Assembly: GCF_900113925.1 (NCBI RefSeq)
Contig: NZ_FORD01000027.1
Coordinates: 1-40,468 of the forward strand
DNA from: Nitrosomonas sp. Nm34
GTDB taxonomy: Bacteria > Pseudomonadota > Gammaproteobacteria > Burkholderiales > Nitrosomonadaceae
Direction of reading: 5' to 3'
Length of the DNA: 40,468 nt
Shown piece by piece: positions 1 to 9,893 of this stretch (positions are counted from its first letter, which is position 1; each line of letters starts with the position of its first letter). Below the pieces are notes generated by a model. That model made no database searches. It worked only from the letters and a program-made list of their open reading frames with translations, and was not told where the DNA came from. A program made the translations under genes and the position numbers.

Positions 1-162
1 TATTGGAAATTTTTCAAGAAGAAAATCCTGTATGGGCGCTACTATGAAACTTTTTCACTTTTCAAAAGTGCTTGCCAAGCTTTTTTTACAGCAACCGATC
101 ATTACGAAGCAGAATTACGCACATTATTAACTGATAATTTCCAAATCATTGGTAGCACCTGA
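1..162 (+). pseudogene. IS630-family transposase, C-terminal 53 residues (cut by window edge)
   Basis: The reading frame is open from the first base to a TGA at 160-162. It gives a peptide starting YWKFFKKKILYGRYYETF and ending LLTDNFQIIGST, which resembles the C-terminal tail of IS630/DDE-superfamily transposases. The catalytic part lies outside the window, so whether the gene is intact cannot be judged. The bases after the stop, up to about 190, probably include the end of the element, but its other end is not visible. The family call rests on resemblance of a short tail and is moderate. Confidence 0.55.
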
Positions 163-247
163 GTGCCGAAATTTCATGTGCGATGGGTATAGTTTTGTGT
201 GTGCTGATTAAGTGTAGAGAAATGAGGATGTATTCCCAAAAATGAAA

Positions 248-274
248 ATCTCCGCAGCAAACGCTGCAGAGATC
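248..274 (-). terminator. Rho-independent terminator of the leftward membrane-protein gene
   Basis: ATCTCCGCAGC, loop AAAC and GCTGCAGAGAT form an 11-bp stem with one mismatch. Read leftward, it is followed by a T-rich run (GATTTTCATTTTT). It sits just past the stop codon of the gene at 297-1184. Confidence 0.6.
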
Positions 275-296
275 TGCTACTTTTATTTTGTATAGA

Positions 297-1184
297 TTAA
301 ACATGCTGAACAGAAGAAGCTAATTTCCTGGCTCCATATCTGGCGCCAATGATGCTTGCAACTAATGCTACAATATAACTTATAAGCATTAACCAGAGAA
401 TTCCAGCTGCATATTCTCTGGCTTGATCAGCTTTCCTCTGAATGTCCTTACCAACATTATCTGCTTTGGTTTTTACTGAACTGACCAGTTCATCGATTTC
501 TTTTTCATCTAAATCGGTATTACTGGCAATAATTTCCTTCGCCTCCTTCTCATCACCGCGTATTAATGCAGCCGCGATTAAACCTAAAGCTTGTGGATCA
601 ATTTGTTCGGAAGCTTTCTCTAATTTTTGCTCATCTTGAGAAGTTCCTTTTCTAATACCCTGCTTTATTGAACCAATTAAAGGCTGTAACGAAGAAGGTA
701 ATTGTGATATTGCTCCTTCTTTACCGGATGAAACTGCTTTCGTTATATTCGTGCCAGCTGTAGCTGTGGTTTTTATCGCCCCGGCTGCAGAACTCAACAA
801 ACTGCTAACTCCCATAGAGGCCAATATTACGGCAATAATAATGGTAATTGACCACACCACTACGCCATGCAAGGTCGCTGCACGGTGGTCAGTATTACCT
901 GAAAGCTTACCGGCCAGGATGCCGCCTAGAAAATACACAATAAAGGCGGTCACAATATACCATCCATATAATGCAAAACTAACGGTTAATCCTTCTGATT
1001 TGGTATCTATATCTTTGATGTCAGGAACCTCGACGATACTGAAGCCAATCGCCGCGCTGAGAGTGAATATTAGCCAGCTTAAGGCATAAATAAAAACCAG
1101 GGCCGCAAAAACAGCGCTCCAATTAATTGTCCACCAATCTGTGCGTGAAGATAGCACTACGTTTCCTTGTGTATGAGTACTCAT
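297..1184 (-). CDS. Multi-pass membrane protein of unknown function, 295 aa
   Basis: I see four clear hydrophobic segments: about residues 22-47, 71-93, 106-128, and one near the C-terminus at about 260-282. Between the third and fourth lies a long, charged, Lys/Glu/Gln-rich soluble region (about 140-255) that is probably helical. The start is backed by an AGGAG Shine-Dalgarno sequence seven to eight bases before the ATG. A terminator follows the stop. The arrangement (TM hairpins framing a charged loop, C-terminal GARYGARK) recalls uncharacterised membrane proteins annotated as 'PhnA-like' in betaproteobacteria, but I cannot assign a function. The next gene upstream in the same direction is the KGG stress protein, separated by a hairpin, so co-regulation is possible but not shown. 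Confidence 0.8.
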   Translation of the reverse strand: MSTHTQGNVVLSSRTDWWTINWSAVFAALVFIYALSWLIFTLSAAIGFSIVEVPDIKDIDTKSEGLTVSFALYGWYIVTAFIVYFLGGILAGKLSGNTDHRAATLHGVVVWSITIIIAVILASMGVSSLLSSAAGAIKTTATAGTNITKAVSSGKEGAISQLPSSLQPLIGSIKQGIRKGTSQDEQKLEKASEQIDPQALGLIAAALIRGDEKEAKEIIASNTDLDEKEIDELVSSVKTKADNVGKDIQRKADQAREYAAGILWLMLISYIVALVASIIGARYGARKLASSVQHV

Positions 1185-1265
1185 AGTAAACTCCTCTTAG
1201 TCTTAGCAATGGATGCAGAGTAATTCCAGATATAGCCAACACAATACTTATGTTGACACAGAGAT

Positions 1266-1289
1266 AACGAGCAGATGAATCTGCTCGTT
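1266..1289 (-). terminator. Hairpin after the KGG-protein gene
   Basis: AACGAGCAGA and TCTGCTCGTT form a near-perfect palindromic stem 15 bases past the stop of the KGG gene. There is no strong T run on either side, so termination may be weak or the hairpin may stabilise the mRNA end. Confidence 0.4.
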
Positions 1290-1303
1290 GTTATTACGAC
1301 TGG

Positions 1304-1735
1304 TTAGCGGTTTTTATGGCTTTGGCTGCCTGCTTTCGCATGCTGCTCAGATGTCCCGCCACGGGTAGAGGAAGATGATTCATCATCTTCCTCAGAGCGG
1401 CCTTTGCCACCTGACTGTCCACCTTTGCGACCTGCCTCACGCGCCTCTTCCGAGCTAAACTCATGGGCTGTACCTCTTTCATGGGCAGCATAACCTCCTT
1501 TTCTGCCCGCTTCACGCGCCTCTTCAGAAGTAAACTCATGAGCCGTACCCTTCTCGTGAGCTGCACGGCCCGCCTCGCGAGCTTCTTCTGAATTGAACTC
1601 ATGCGCAGTGCCCTTCTCGTGAGCTGCACGGCCGCCCTTGCTCGCAATTTCACGCTGTTTTTCTTCGTCCATAGAAGCAAAACCACGCTGGCTGGTGCCC
1701 TTGTTGTCCTCATCCTTTCCTTTATTCGAAGGCAT
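1304..1735 (-). CDS. KGG-repeat stress protein (YciG/GsiB-like), 143 aa
   Basis: A very hydrophilic, low-complexity protein with an N-terminal EIASKGGRAAHEKG motif and then three copies of the unit AAHE(K/R)GTAHEF-SEEAREAGR (about residues 37-57, 58-82 and 83-106). It ends in a Gly/Ser/Glu-rich tail. The KGG motif (PF10685) is typical of general-stress and desiccation-type proteins such as E. coli YciG and Bacillus GsiB. The start at 1735 is preferred over an upstream in-frame ATG at 1762 because AGGAG lies about eight bases before it. The near-identical repeats at DNA level suggest growth by unequal recombination. No enzymatic role is expected; it is probably a cytoplasmic, intrinsically disordered protectant. 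Confidence 0.85.
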   Translation of the reverse strand: MPSNKGKDEDNKGTSQRGFASMDEEKQREIASKGGRAAHEKGTAHEFNSEEAREAGRAAHEKGTAHEFTSEEAREAGRKGGYAAHERGTAHEFSSEEAREAGRKGGQSGGKGRSEEDDESSSSTRGGTSEQHAKAGSQSHKNR

Positions 1736-1946
1736 AATTGCTCTCCTATTCGGTAATTTCAAAAAACATCTATGATGTGTTTCGGCTCTTTATCGCTGTT
1801 TTGATAAAACCAGGACCATCTTTAGCGTACGCTCCGAAGCGGGTTTTCTCTGTGCGCAAGCGTACATACGCCGAAATTAAAATTAAAGCTTGAGTACAGG
1901 GCGAGCTATTCTCAAGAAAGCAAAAAAGTACTTAATTGCCACAACC

Positions 1947-2470
1947 CTAGCCGTCTACATGCTGCGAGGAGATCACTTCAAATACAGTATTGGCTTTCAT
2001 GCGCACGGGCCTCACCCATCTCAAAGAAGTAGGAATACAGGCATGCAGGTCGTAGACAGTATGGAGTTTTATACCTGCCTTAGTGGAACGAAACTTAGCC
2101 CAGGCATAGTGGTGGAGATTCAAATCCAGTGTGGTGGAATCAGTCAACCGCACGATCTCGTTCGCAGACGGCAGGTTACCTTGAAGCTTGTGGATCAACC
2201 AGAACATGATTTCGCGAAAGAGGCCAGGCGCACGCTGCGCGTTAGCATCTGCCAGTGTGGAGCGGCGAATCAGTGTCGCTCCCAAGTGAAAATGGCAAGT
2301 AGCATGACTATTGAAAGCTGCTGGCAGATCGTGAAGTGAAACGCGTTGCGCCAGTTGCGCATAAATCAGCGCTACAAACTGCGTCTAACAGTTAAGTGTC
2401 CGTATGCGGTGATCCCCTCCATGGCGTGCTACGGCTCGATCAAAACGATAACGGGGAATGTACTTGAGCA
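1947..2470 (-). pseudogene. IS4-family transposase remnant
   Basis: Read leftward from about 2470, the sequence gives FDRAVARHGGDHRIRTLNC, an in-frame stop, then TQFVALIYAQLAQRVSLHDL and, after a further frame change, RRSTLADANAQR and DSTTLDLNLHHYAWAKFRST. This order (DUF4372-like N-terminus, then the DST motif of the DDE domain) is that of IS4-family transposases. The frame ends at 1947 in the middle of the catalytic domain, so the last catalytic residue is lost. No inverted-repeat ends were found. This is a dead fragment. Confidence 0.7.
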
Positions 2471-2662
2471 GTTGATGTCATACAGTGTTAAGATACTTTA
2501 GGCTTAAGTCCTTGAATTGGAAAATTGCTGTTTCGAACACATCAATTTTACTCCATCCCCAAGCCCACTCAGGCTTTATCTCTCAAGGGCTTAGGGTTAA
2601 CCGGACAGTAGTGACCCAAAAATTATTTTATCTAGAGATTGTCTAGTATTAATAAAAGGTGA

Positions 2663-3772
2663 ATTCGTATCATAAGTGCATAACCCGTTTATCAAGCCGG
2701 GATGCATGCCAACCGAAGCAGCCAAGAGCAAGGCATGGTAAAAGGCATTCCGACATACCACTGACGGGAGACTTTATGGCTTATGCACAACTACCCTTGC
2801 GGAGAGGAATTATATCGAAATGCGTTTAAACAGGGGGAGTCGCAGAATCGATAGCACGGGATATGAACCGTTCTCAATCCACCATTAGCCGAGAACTTAC
2901 ACAGAACATGGGACTGCGTGGTTACCGCCATACGCAGGCGAACAGGAGAGCCAAACAACGCCATGCAGTCAAACCCAAAGCCATCAAATAACAAGTGAGC
3001 TGACGGGTCATATCGACATGCTGCTTCAGCAGCAGTGGAGCCCCGAGCAGATCGGCGGCAGGCTGAAACGGGAAGGTAAGAATAGTGTCTGCCATGAAAC
3101 CATCTATCAGCATATCCAGAAGGATCAACGGGCAGGCGGTCAGCTATACCTGAACTTACGCCACCATGCGAAAAAGTACCGTAAACGCTATGGCAGTATC
3201 ACAGGCAGCTGCAAGGACATCCCCAATCGGGTAGACATTGATAAGCTCCCTGAAGTACCAAACCGACGAGAGCGGTTAGGTGACTGGAAAGCAGACACCA
3301 TGATTGGCCAGGGCACAAGGGTACGTTAGTTCGTCACATTGGATGAGCGCAAATCCAAGCTACGCCTTGCCCTACTAGTGGCAAACAAAACTGCAGAGGA
3401 GGTGGTATGCGGTATCAACACTCTTCTGGGCGTATTCAAGGATTGGGTACAGACGCTCACCTTTGACAATGGCAAGGAGTTCGCTAAGCATGAAGAAGTA
3501 GCGAATATTCTTGAATGTGAAACTTATTTTGCTAAACCCTATCACGCGTGGGAGCGTGGCCAGAATGAGAACGTCAATAGACTGTTACGCCAATACTTCC
3601 CTAAAATGATGGGGCTGCTGGATGTGACCACCGGGCAGGTATTAGATGCTGTACACAAACTTAACAACAGGCCAAAAAAGTGCCTGGGATTCAGGACGCC
3701 TTACGAGGCGTTCCGGAAATTGTCAGGCACAGATGCTGAAAAATTGGTGGGTTATACACTTATTACTTGAAT
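2663..3772 (+). mobile_element. IS30-family insertion sequence, degenerate, both ends visible
   Basis: Imperfect terminal inverted repeats flank the element. The left end at 2663-2686 contains CATAAGTGCATAACCC. The reverse complement of the right end at 3749-3772 contains AATAAGTGTATAACCC. The span of about 1.1 kb fits the IS30 family. The transposase stop codon lies inside the right repeat, which is common in compact elements. I did not recognise a target duplication. Confidence 0.7.
2776..3770 (+). pseudogene. IS30-family transposase, several frameshifts and stops
   Basis: Pieces in different frames give the N-terminal helix-turn-helix (SIARDMNRSQSTISRELT), the middle (QQQWSPEQIGGRLKREG, CHETIYQHI) and the catalytic core (DWKADTMIGQG, FDNGKEF, AWERGQNENVNRLLRQYFPK). 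The three acidic residues of the DDE triad (D in DWKAD, D in FDNG, E in QNEN) are still readable. The frame is broken near 2815, near 2990, and by TAG at 3327-3329; around that TAG two compensating shifts appear to have occurred. The coding remains in register from about 3330 to the TGA at 3768-3770. It cannot make an intact transposase. Confidence 0.8.
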
Positions 3773-3896
3773 CCAAGTTTTTTTATTCATCAGATGATAT
3801 TAATTGCATTTCCAATCAAGCAGCGGTCAAATCAGTGCTAGATTCACTCTCTTATTCCACTATTTGGCTGCTTATTCCATTTTTTCTTAAAAGGTA

Positions 3897-5144
3897 TCAG
3901 CCGCCAATGATTAGTTCAACTATTTTATAACCTGCTATATAGGTGCCAATGGCTGATCCCACTGAAGAAAGCAGAAATATCAGTAAAATACGTGTTACTC
4001 GATTATGCCACCAGCCTTTTAGGCTAGCCGTATCACTTCTAAGGCGACTAAAATCACCCACTGTAGGTTTGCGTAAATAGGCCTCTACTAAAGCTGTAAA
4101 CATTCCAACGCCTGTTGTAGGATCAAGAGAGGTAATTGGAGCAGCTAGAAAAGCAGTTAAAATGGTGAGTGGATGAGCGAGTGCAATGGTAGCACCCACA
4201 GCAGCTAGGCCACCATTAATGAGTATCCAATCGATTATCATTGACATACCAACCTCAGGACTACGCATAAACCCTATTGTAAAGCCTGTCAGCACCATGG
4301 TTACGATCACCCATGGTAGAAATTTAAACCAATTGGTGGATTCTGGAATAGTGTCAAGCTGCTGAATGGCTATATCCGGATCGTTAACACTGCCGTTCCT
4401 CATAATTTGCTCTATCCCTTTCAAGTGCCCTGCACCTACCACGGCAAGGGTATGTTGATAGTTGTTTTCTACACATTCTTTCAAGAGGCGTGCCGACATA
4501 TATTCATCACGTTCACTGATGAGTGGTTTAAATAAATGCTTTTCATTTTCTGCAAACTCTGAGAAAGCACTCTCCAGCACATCACCTTCTTTTAATCGCT
4601 CGATTTCTTCAGCACTCACTGTTTCCCGTGTAATAATGCTGGCGAGCAAGCCACTATATAATTCCATACGTCTCCACCACGGTACGTTGTGATAGATGCG
4701 CTTAAGAGTAATTCCAATTTCTCTATCAATGAGCAAAACGGGTAATTTAGCTTCTGTTGCGTCTTTAATAGCTGTTCGCATTTCTGCGCCGGGTTCGACA
4801 CCTAATCGTTCAGCCATTCTCTGCTGAAAAGCTCCTAGCGCCAGACTGGCAGCAACCATACTTGCTTGACCTTTTTTAATGACCTGGAAGAGATCCATTT
4901 TACTTAATAGATCTGGATCAACAATGGCCTTATGACGGCTTGGGCATAATTCGACAGCCACTGCGTCAAATTCGCCAGTGGCAATCAATTCTTTCACTTT
5001 GTCCGCGCTTGTTTGGGAAATATGCGCGGTACCGAGGATGGTAATTTTATGACCATCTACTTCAAAAGTCTTGATTGGTTCTGTCTCAATCTCTTTTTTT
5101 ATTTTTACCGGGGGTGGTATCTGTTCTTGTATTAATTCAGACAT
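3897..5144 (-). CDS. TraB/PrgY-family membrane protein, 415 aa
   Basis: Family hallmarks are visible: GTAHIS (about residues 38-43), VELCPSRH (about 64-71), DREIGITLKR in the middle, SERDEYM, and VVGAGHLKGI (about 235-244). The C-terminal part from about 270 holds four hydrophobic segments, as in the TraB family (PF01963), named after the Enterococcus pheromone shut-down proteins TraB and PrgY. The fold resembles the TIKI/EreA-type metal-dependent hydrolases, so a proteolytic or peptide-processing role is possible but unproven. No good Shine-Dalgarno precedes the ATG. The gene stands alone between the IS30 remnant and an 800-bp gap. Confidence 0.85.
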   Translation of the reverse strand: MSELIQEQIPPPVKIKKEIETEPIKTFEVDGHKITILGTAHISQTSADKVKELIATGEFDAVAVELCPSRHKAIVDPDLLSKMDLFQVIKKGQASMVAASLALGAFQQRMAERLGVEPGAEMRTAIKDATEAKLPVLLIDREIGITLKRIYHNVPWWRRMELYSGLLASIITRETVSAEEIERLKEGDVLESAFSEFAENEKHLFKPLISERDEYMSARLLKECVENNYQHTLAVVGAGHLKGIEQIMRNGSVNDPDIAIQQLDTIPESTNWFKFLPWVIVTMVLTGFTIGFMRSPEVGMSMIIDWILINGGLAAVGATIALAHPLTILTAFLAAPITSLDPTTGVGMFTALVEAYLRKPTVGDFSRLRSDTASLKGWWHNRVTRILLIFLLSSVGSAIGTYIAGYKIVELIIGG

Positions 5145-5949
5145 TATCGATTAAGGCTTGAGGTAAGGTTATTTTAATTAGTAGAAATATCGCTAACTCA
5201 ATTTTTGTAACTAAAGATATAAGCCTTGATTTATTCAGACTGATCAGTCATCAACAGGCAGTATAATCGACATCACAAGTAGAGAACGGTAGATGTTAAG
5301 TGAAAAAATTAATTAGCTTTATAATTCTATTTATTCGATGTTACCACATACAAAAAGTATTAAAGCTGTGAAAGTTCGATACTTTTTATTGCTGGAAATC
5401 TGCATGAAAATATCATGTCAATCATCAGAATTCAAATTTGCGACATTGCTGTCCATTACCAGTCAGCCAGTTATTAAAAATAATTGATTCTTAATCAGAT
5501 AAGATAAGCACGTATTAGAATAATATGCATCCGCTGGTATTTCATCTCAACGCATTGAAAATCTATTCGCAGCATACATATAGAGGCGCCCTTAATTTCA
5601 TTTCTATATCAACACTGATTTTGTTGGCTTCATCTTGCCGCATTATTAATACCGTCTTAATACTACCTACGGCTCGCCTTCGCGTCATTTTTGGTTTATA
5701 AATGGCAATATAAATTATGTGATTGCTAATTCTCACTTTCGATCAATTCTATTTATATTGATAGAGAGATGTATTCAAGAACACCTAATATTAGGTTTCA
5801 AAATAATATGAATATCTAATTTTTTAGTGCCAATACGTTGCTCAAGCTAAATATTGCTTTTTGGCTGCTTCTCAATGTGTTCAATAGCATGCTAGATTCT
5901 CTAGCTCATCCTTTTTTTAATATGGAAATTACTTTTTTATTCTACGCTT
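5145..5949. other. Long AT-rich intergenic region between divergent genes
   Basis: No convincing gene. It holds a 12-bp perfect palindrome GACTGATCAGTC at 5238-5249, about 95 bp upstream of the TraB-like gene, which could be an operator. It also holds repeat copy A (5595-5709). The rest is AT-rich and presumably carries the promoters of the two divergent genes. Confidence 0.5.
5595..5709 (+). repeat. Dispersed palindromic repeat, copy A
   Basis: The least conserved copy of the 103-bp family described in the findings, about 115 bp long because of small insertions. Core GGCTTCATCTTGCCG and CGGCTCGCCTTCGCGTCA are readable; the arms are ATTTCATTTCTATATCAA and TTTATAAATGGCAAT. Orientation as copies B and C. 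Confidence 0.7.
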
Positions 5950-6585
5950 ATGTTTCTTATTGATTTTATTCTCCATATTGACAAGTATCTTCATGAACTC
6001 GCATCAGAATATGGGCTATGGCTTTATGGCATTCTGTTTTTAATTATATTTTGTGAGACGGGGCTTGTCGTGCTTCCCCTGTTGCCCGGTGATTCTCTAT
6101 TATTCGCTGCAGGTTCTCTCGCATCGTTACCAGAGTCACAACTCAATCCGCATTTTTTACTTACTGGATTGTGCATCGCAGGTATTTTAGGGGACAGTGT
6201 AAATTACTGGATCGGTAAAAAAATTGGACCAAAAATTTTTATTTCGCCAGAGTCTCGCTTCTTTAAACGTGAGTATTTAGACAAGACCCACGCCTTTTAC
6301 CTCAAACACGGAAGTAAAACCATTATCATTGCTCGCTTTATTCCTATTATTCGCACATTCGCTCCATTTGTAGCGGGTATTGGGACCATGCCCTACCGTA
6401 CTTTCATTATATATAACATAATTGGTGCTGTACTGTGGGTAGGGTTATTTGTTTATGCCGGGTATTATTTTGGGCAACTCGCATTTATTCAGAAAAACTT
6501 CAAATTTGTTATTTTTGCAATTATCATTCTGTCAATATCGCCGCCCATCATTGAATATCTCAAACATCGCTATAAAAAACAATGA
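5950..6585 (+). CDS. DedA-family membrane protein, 211 aa
   Basis: The protein matches the DedA/VTT family. It has an N-terminal amphipathic region, then [19 protein letters not shown] (about 40-58, the conserved E and PGD motif), [13 protein letters not shown] (about 81-93), and [14 protein letters not shown] (about 130-143, the conserved R and P motif). At least four hydrophobic segments follow, and the C-terminus is basic. DedA proteins are inner-membrane proteins needed for membrane homeostasis; several members are undecaprenyl-phosphate or phospholipid transporters (flippases). No strong Shine-Dalgarno precedes the ATG. It is convergent with hpnN, with repeat copy B between them. Confidence 0.9.
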   Translation: MFLIDFILHIDKYLHELASEYGLWLYGILFLIIFCETGLVVLPLLPGDSLLFAAGSLASLPESQLNPHFLLTGLCIAGILGDSVNYWIGKKIGPKIFISPESRFFKREYLDKTHAFYLKHGSKTIIIARFIPIIRTFAPFVAGIGTMPYRTFIIYNIIGAVLWVGLFVYAGYYFGQLAFIQKNFKFVIFAIIILSISPPIIEYLKHRYKKQ

Positions 6586-6637
6586 AATAGATTGCAATGA
6601 ATTAAGATCAAGGCTTCTGCATTATCAAAAACCGATT

Positions 6638-6740
6638 ATTCTATTTCTAAATCACACCTGACTTTGTCGGCTTCACCTTGTCACATTATTGATACTGTCT
6701 GAGGTTCACCTCCGCGTCATGTTTGATCTGGAAATAGAAT
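6638..6740 (+). repeat. Dispersed palindromic repeat, copy B
   Basis: Exactly 103 bp with perfect 10-bp ends ATTCTATTTC / GAAATAGAAT. It lies between the converging dedA-like gene (ends 6585) and hpnN (ends 6800), so it may also act as a transcription barrier for both. Confidence 0.85.
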
Positions 6741-6799
6741 TACAATTTCAGATAATTGACAATGCGTTTCTCAGTAAAAAAGTTTAACGTAACCAAAAT

Positions 6800-9445
6800 T
6801 CATGATTTGGCATACTGAGCAGGAATCCGTAGCAGTGCTGGTAAGATAATGAGAGTACAAATCAACGTAAAAGCTAATCCAACAGTAAGTAACGCACCCA
6901 TGCTGGCGGTACCTTTGTGCGGTGAGAACATGAGGCTTGCAAAATCAACCAAGGCAGTTAAAGCGCTATAAAAAATAGCGCGCGCAGTACTTGTGTGGAT
7001 CAGGATTTCGCTTTCCTGATGGTTATCTAGGCTTCGGTGCACCATATGCAAGCTGCTATCAATACCCAGGCCAAGTAATAACGGCAAGGCGATAATATTA
7101 GCAAAGTTAAACGGTATATCCAGCAAGACAGTGAAAACACCAGTAAATACACTAGACAGCAAAAGTGGAATTAGTACAAGTAAAGTATATTTTATGCTGC
7201 GCAATAATATCAGAAGAGCTACTGTGATCCCTACCAAGGCTAAAGAAAAAGCTTGAATGAATGCTTCTACTACTGCCTCACCTGCCTCAAGACTTACCAC
7301 CGGCATTCCGGTTGCATGCGGCGCTATTTGCTGCACTGCTCTTACGAAGCCCGCCAATGCTTTGTTGTCACCGATATCTTCTGATGGGTATACCGCAATT
7401 CGATACTCTCCTGTATGGCTGAGCCAACGTCTGCTGAGTGGTTCGGGCAGATCTTGTTCGCTAAAGGGTGTGGCTTCAACCGAAGTGCGTAAACGCTGAA
7501 TGGCAATGGGTAATGTATAAAGTAAATCCTCTTCTATTGAATGCAGTAATTTTTTCTTATCGCTGAGATCCATGCTGTCTAACAGGCTAAACAGTTTTGC
7601 AAGAGATGTTTTGAGTGTACGCGCAGAATCAGATAGGGAGGATTCGGGGTGTTCCTTAATATAGTGACCTAATGCTGTACTCAAAGCATTTAATTCTTCG
7701 AGCTGCTGCATCACCATTTGCTTATCTGTCGAAGGCTCCGATAATGAGAGTATGAGCGGACCGATGATAAGTGCCATTTCCTCAATAACTGAAAGCTTCT
7801 CTTCCTGCTCCGTTGGTACAAAATCAAGAAATGTAATTATTTTGCCTACCTCAGGAAGCTCAGCCAAGCGATCTTTTAATTGTCGCGCTTCTTCACGATC
7901 CTTGGTTAACACGATTGCATACCAGGGAGAATGTTCAGGGAGCGCTAGTAACTCCCGAAAAGTTTGTACCGCTTTTCCTTTCGGGTCTTGCATATTAAGT
8001 AAATTGTAGTCAAACCTTATCTGAGGCAATAAAGCGATAGCAATAAGTAGCAATACCAAAATAGCGGCATACGTCAATTTGCGCCAATTTAAAGAAAACT
8101 CAAGTACTTTTCCCAGAGAGCCCCTGTTGCTCGTTTCAGAAATAGGTCGTTTCGACAAATATCGTAACAGAGCAGGACCTATGATGAAGGTAACCAGCAA
8201 ACTGATCAGCATACCCGTGCCGGAAATAATGCCTAATTCCGCTACTCCACTGTAACTGGTGGGTATAAATGCATAGAAACCAATCGCATTGGCAATTGTG
8301 CATGCAGCCAATGCACTCCCGGCTTCGCCACCCGCCTTATACATGGCTTCTGTTGAAATTTGACCATTCTCTAACACTTCACGATATCGTAACAAAAAGT
8401 GAATAGCGAAATCTGCGCCAAGACCTATGTATAGCACTGCAAAAGCAATAGAGATAACATTCAGTTGACCAATGGCAGCGGTAGCAAAGGCTGCTGTAAG
8501 CAACAATCCTAACGTTAAGCAAAGCAATACGGCAAGCACCATACCAATTGAGCGCATTGCAAAATAGAGGACTATTGCTACCAGCACGAAGGTGATAATT
8601 CCAGCATATTCCATGCCACTGAGTGAGCTCTTGAGCTCATCATTAGCTAATGCCATATCACCTGTAACACGAAGCTGAATTGGACCATCTTCTGTTAAAC
8701 CAATCTCTCTCGCCGCAGCATGAACTGCAGATATAGCCTGTTCACTTGCAAAAAGCTGAGAGTAATCTGGTCTTGGTTTTACCAAAATTATTTCTTGATA
8801 ACTATTTTTCTGTGGTTCACCGCGAAAAAGTGTCTGCCAGGATAGCTGCTGTGGCTTCCCTGCAAGCCGCGCATCCAGAGTATCGCTCATACTTTTTAAC
8901 ACCGGCCCCAGCTCCAAGTTACGCCCTTTACTTAATTCTTTTATTGCTCCAGTAAGCACTGAGGAAAAAGTATGGAGTGATGGATTATCAGCAATACGCG
9001 CGATTAATGGTTGTGCCTCTGCCAGGCGATCAGTAATGCGTTCGAGTTCTGAAATATTCTCGTAAAGTAAGCCATTGCGTTCAAAAAAAACATCAACATT
9101 GGGAGCATAAACATCAATAAAATTCTTAGGGTCTTTTTTCAAGCGCGCTGCAAGCTGACCAGCAGCAGAATAAGCCTGCTCCGGTGTAGGCGCATCCAAC
9201 ACGAGCAGCAGAATATCCATCTCCTGAGGAAATGTTTTATTATAGTGTATGCTATTAGCACGAAATGGCAGATCCTTAGAGAGGATATCTGTAGTATCCG
9301 TATTCATACCGAGGTTGCGCACGACATATACAGTGCTAGCTATAGCTATCAGGAATGCCGCAAACAGAATCCAGGGAGCATGGTGGTAGGAGAAGCGGGC
9401 GCATCGGGCAAAGGCTCTATAGGTATAACTGTGTGAAGCTTCCAT
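6800..9445 (-). CDS. hpnN: HpnN-like hopanoid RND/MMPL transporter, 881 aa
   Basis: A pseudo-duplicated RND protein. TM1 is at about 24-42, followed by a periplasmic domain, then a TM bundle at about 278-435 containing GLGADFAIHF (about 341-350). A short TM near 455-475, a second periplasmic domain, and a second TM bundle from about 730 with GLGIDSSLHMVHR follow. The paired GxGxD...H motifs are the proton-relay signature of the MMPL/HpnN branch (TIGR03480). HpnN moves hopanoids from the inner to the outer membrane. The start is supported by AAGGA eight bases before the ATG. No squalene-hopene cyclase or other hpn gene is in the window, so its partners must lie elsewhere. Other MMPL lipid transporters are the main alternative. 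Confidence 0.85.
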   Translation of the reverse strand: MEASHSYTYRAFARCARFSYHHAPWILFAAFLIAIASTVYVVRNLGMNTDTTDILSKDLPFRANSIHYNKTFPQEMDILLLVLDAPTPEQAYSAAGQLAARLKKDPKNFIDVYAPNVDVFFERNGLLYENISELERITDRLAEAQPLIARIADNPSLHTFSSVLTGAIKELSKGRNLELGPVLKSMSDTLDARLAGKPQQLSWQTLFRGEPQKNSYQEIILVKPRPDYSQLFASEQAISAVHAAAREIGLTEDGPIQLRVTGDMALANDELKSSLSGMEYAGIITFVLVAIVLYFAMRSIGMVLAVLLCLTLGLLLTAAFATAAIGQLNVISIAFAVLYIGLGADFAIHFLLRYREVLENGQISTEAMYKAGGEAGSALAACTIANAIGFYAFIPTSYSGVAELGIISGTGMLISLLVTFIIGPALLRYLSKRPISETSNRGSLGKVLEFSLNWRKLTYAAILVLLLIAIALLPQIRFDYNLLNMQDPKGKAVQTFRELLALPEHSPWYAIVLTKDREEARQLKDRLAELPEVGKIITFLDFVPTEQEEKLSVIEEMALIIGPLILSLSEPSTDKQMVMQQLEELNALSTALGHYIKEHPESSLSDSARTLKTSLAKLFSLLDSMDLSDKKKLLHSIEEDLLYTLPIAIQRLRTSVEATPFSEQDLPEPLSRRWLSHTGEYRIAVYPSEDIGDNKALAGFVRAVQQIAPHATGMPVVSLEAGEAVVEAFIQAFSLALVGITVALLILLRSIKYTLLVLIPLLLSSVFTGVFTVLLDIPFNFANIIALPLLLGLGIDSSLHMVHRSLDNHQESEILIHTSTARAIFYSALTALVDFASLMFSPHKGTASMGALLTVGLAFTLICTLIILPALLRIPAQYAKS

Positions 9446-9893
9446 TTTTAATTTCCTTCTGGAAACAATCTGAGAAATTTAACTTTAAACTGCCAGTGTG
9501 CCGGTGCTAATTCCATAATGATAGAATTTAAACGGGTTGCTGACAGTTTCTGCTGGAGAAAAAAGCTGAGAGTATTTCATAATAGGGGGCGTTATTCAAA
9601 CCCTTAAGAAGCTCAGCAGCCATAAGTAAGTTAAGAAAGTATAGTCGACTGATTCGATTCTATTTAGCCAGATCAGTAACTTTCCAACGACCTGTTTGAT
9701 GAAACTATTAAATTACCCTGGCGCTCCCATAAGCGCTAATTATTGAGTATATTTATCAATGTTCCTTCGTATTTATCGGACTACACTCATCAGCGTTAGA
9801 AATTTTTCATATAAGCTTATTACATAATATTATTTCTCATTTAGCTTGAGCAAGACTATAGTGCCAGGCATTTAAGGCTATTAAGTTAAGCTC
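9446..9893. other. Intergenic region between divergent hpnN and the TauE/SafE gene
   Basis: About 450 bp, AT-rich, with no convincing open frame and no repeat copy. It presumably contains both promoters; I could not point to a specific pair of promoter boxes. Confidence 0.4.

Noticed and set aside
1400..1640. Regular direct repeats resembling a CRISPR array
   Set aside because: Repeats are in frame, encode KGG-protein units and the spacers are also similar; no cas genes nearby.
1294..1713. 139-codon minus-strand frame overlapping the KGG gene
   Set aside because: An Arg-rich shadow frame produced by the KGG repeats; the other frame has the start signals and the known motif.
1890..2339. 149-codon plus-strand open frame
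   Set aside because: It is antisense to the readable IS4 transposase remnant and has no ribosome site or family resemblance.
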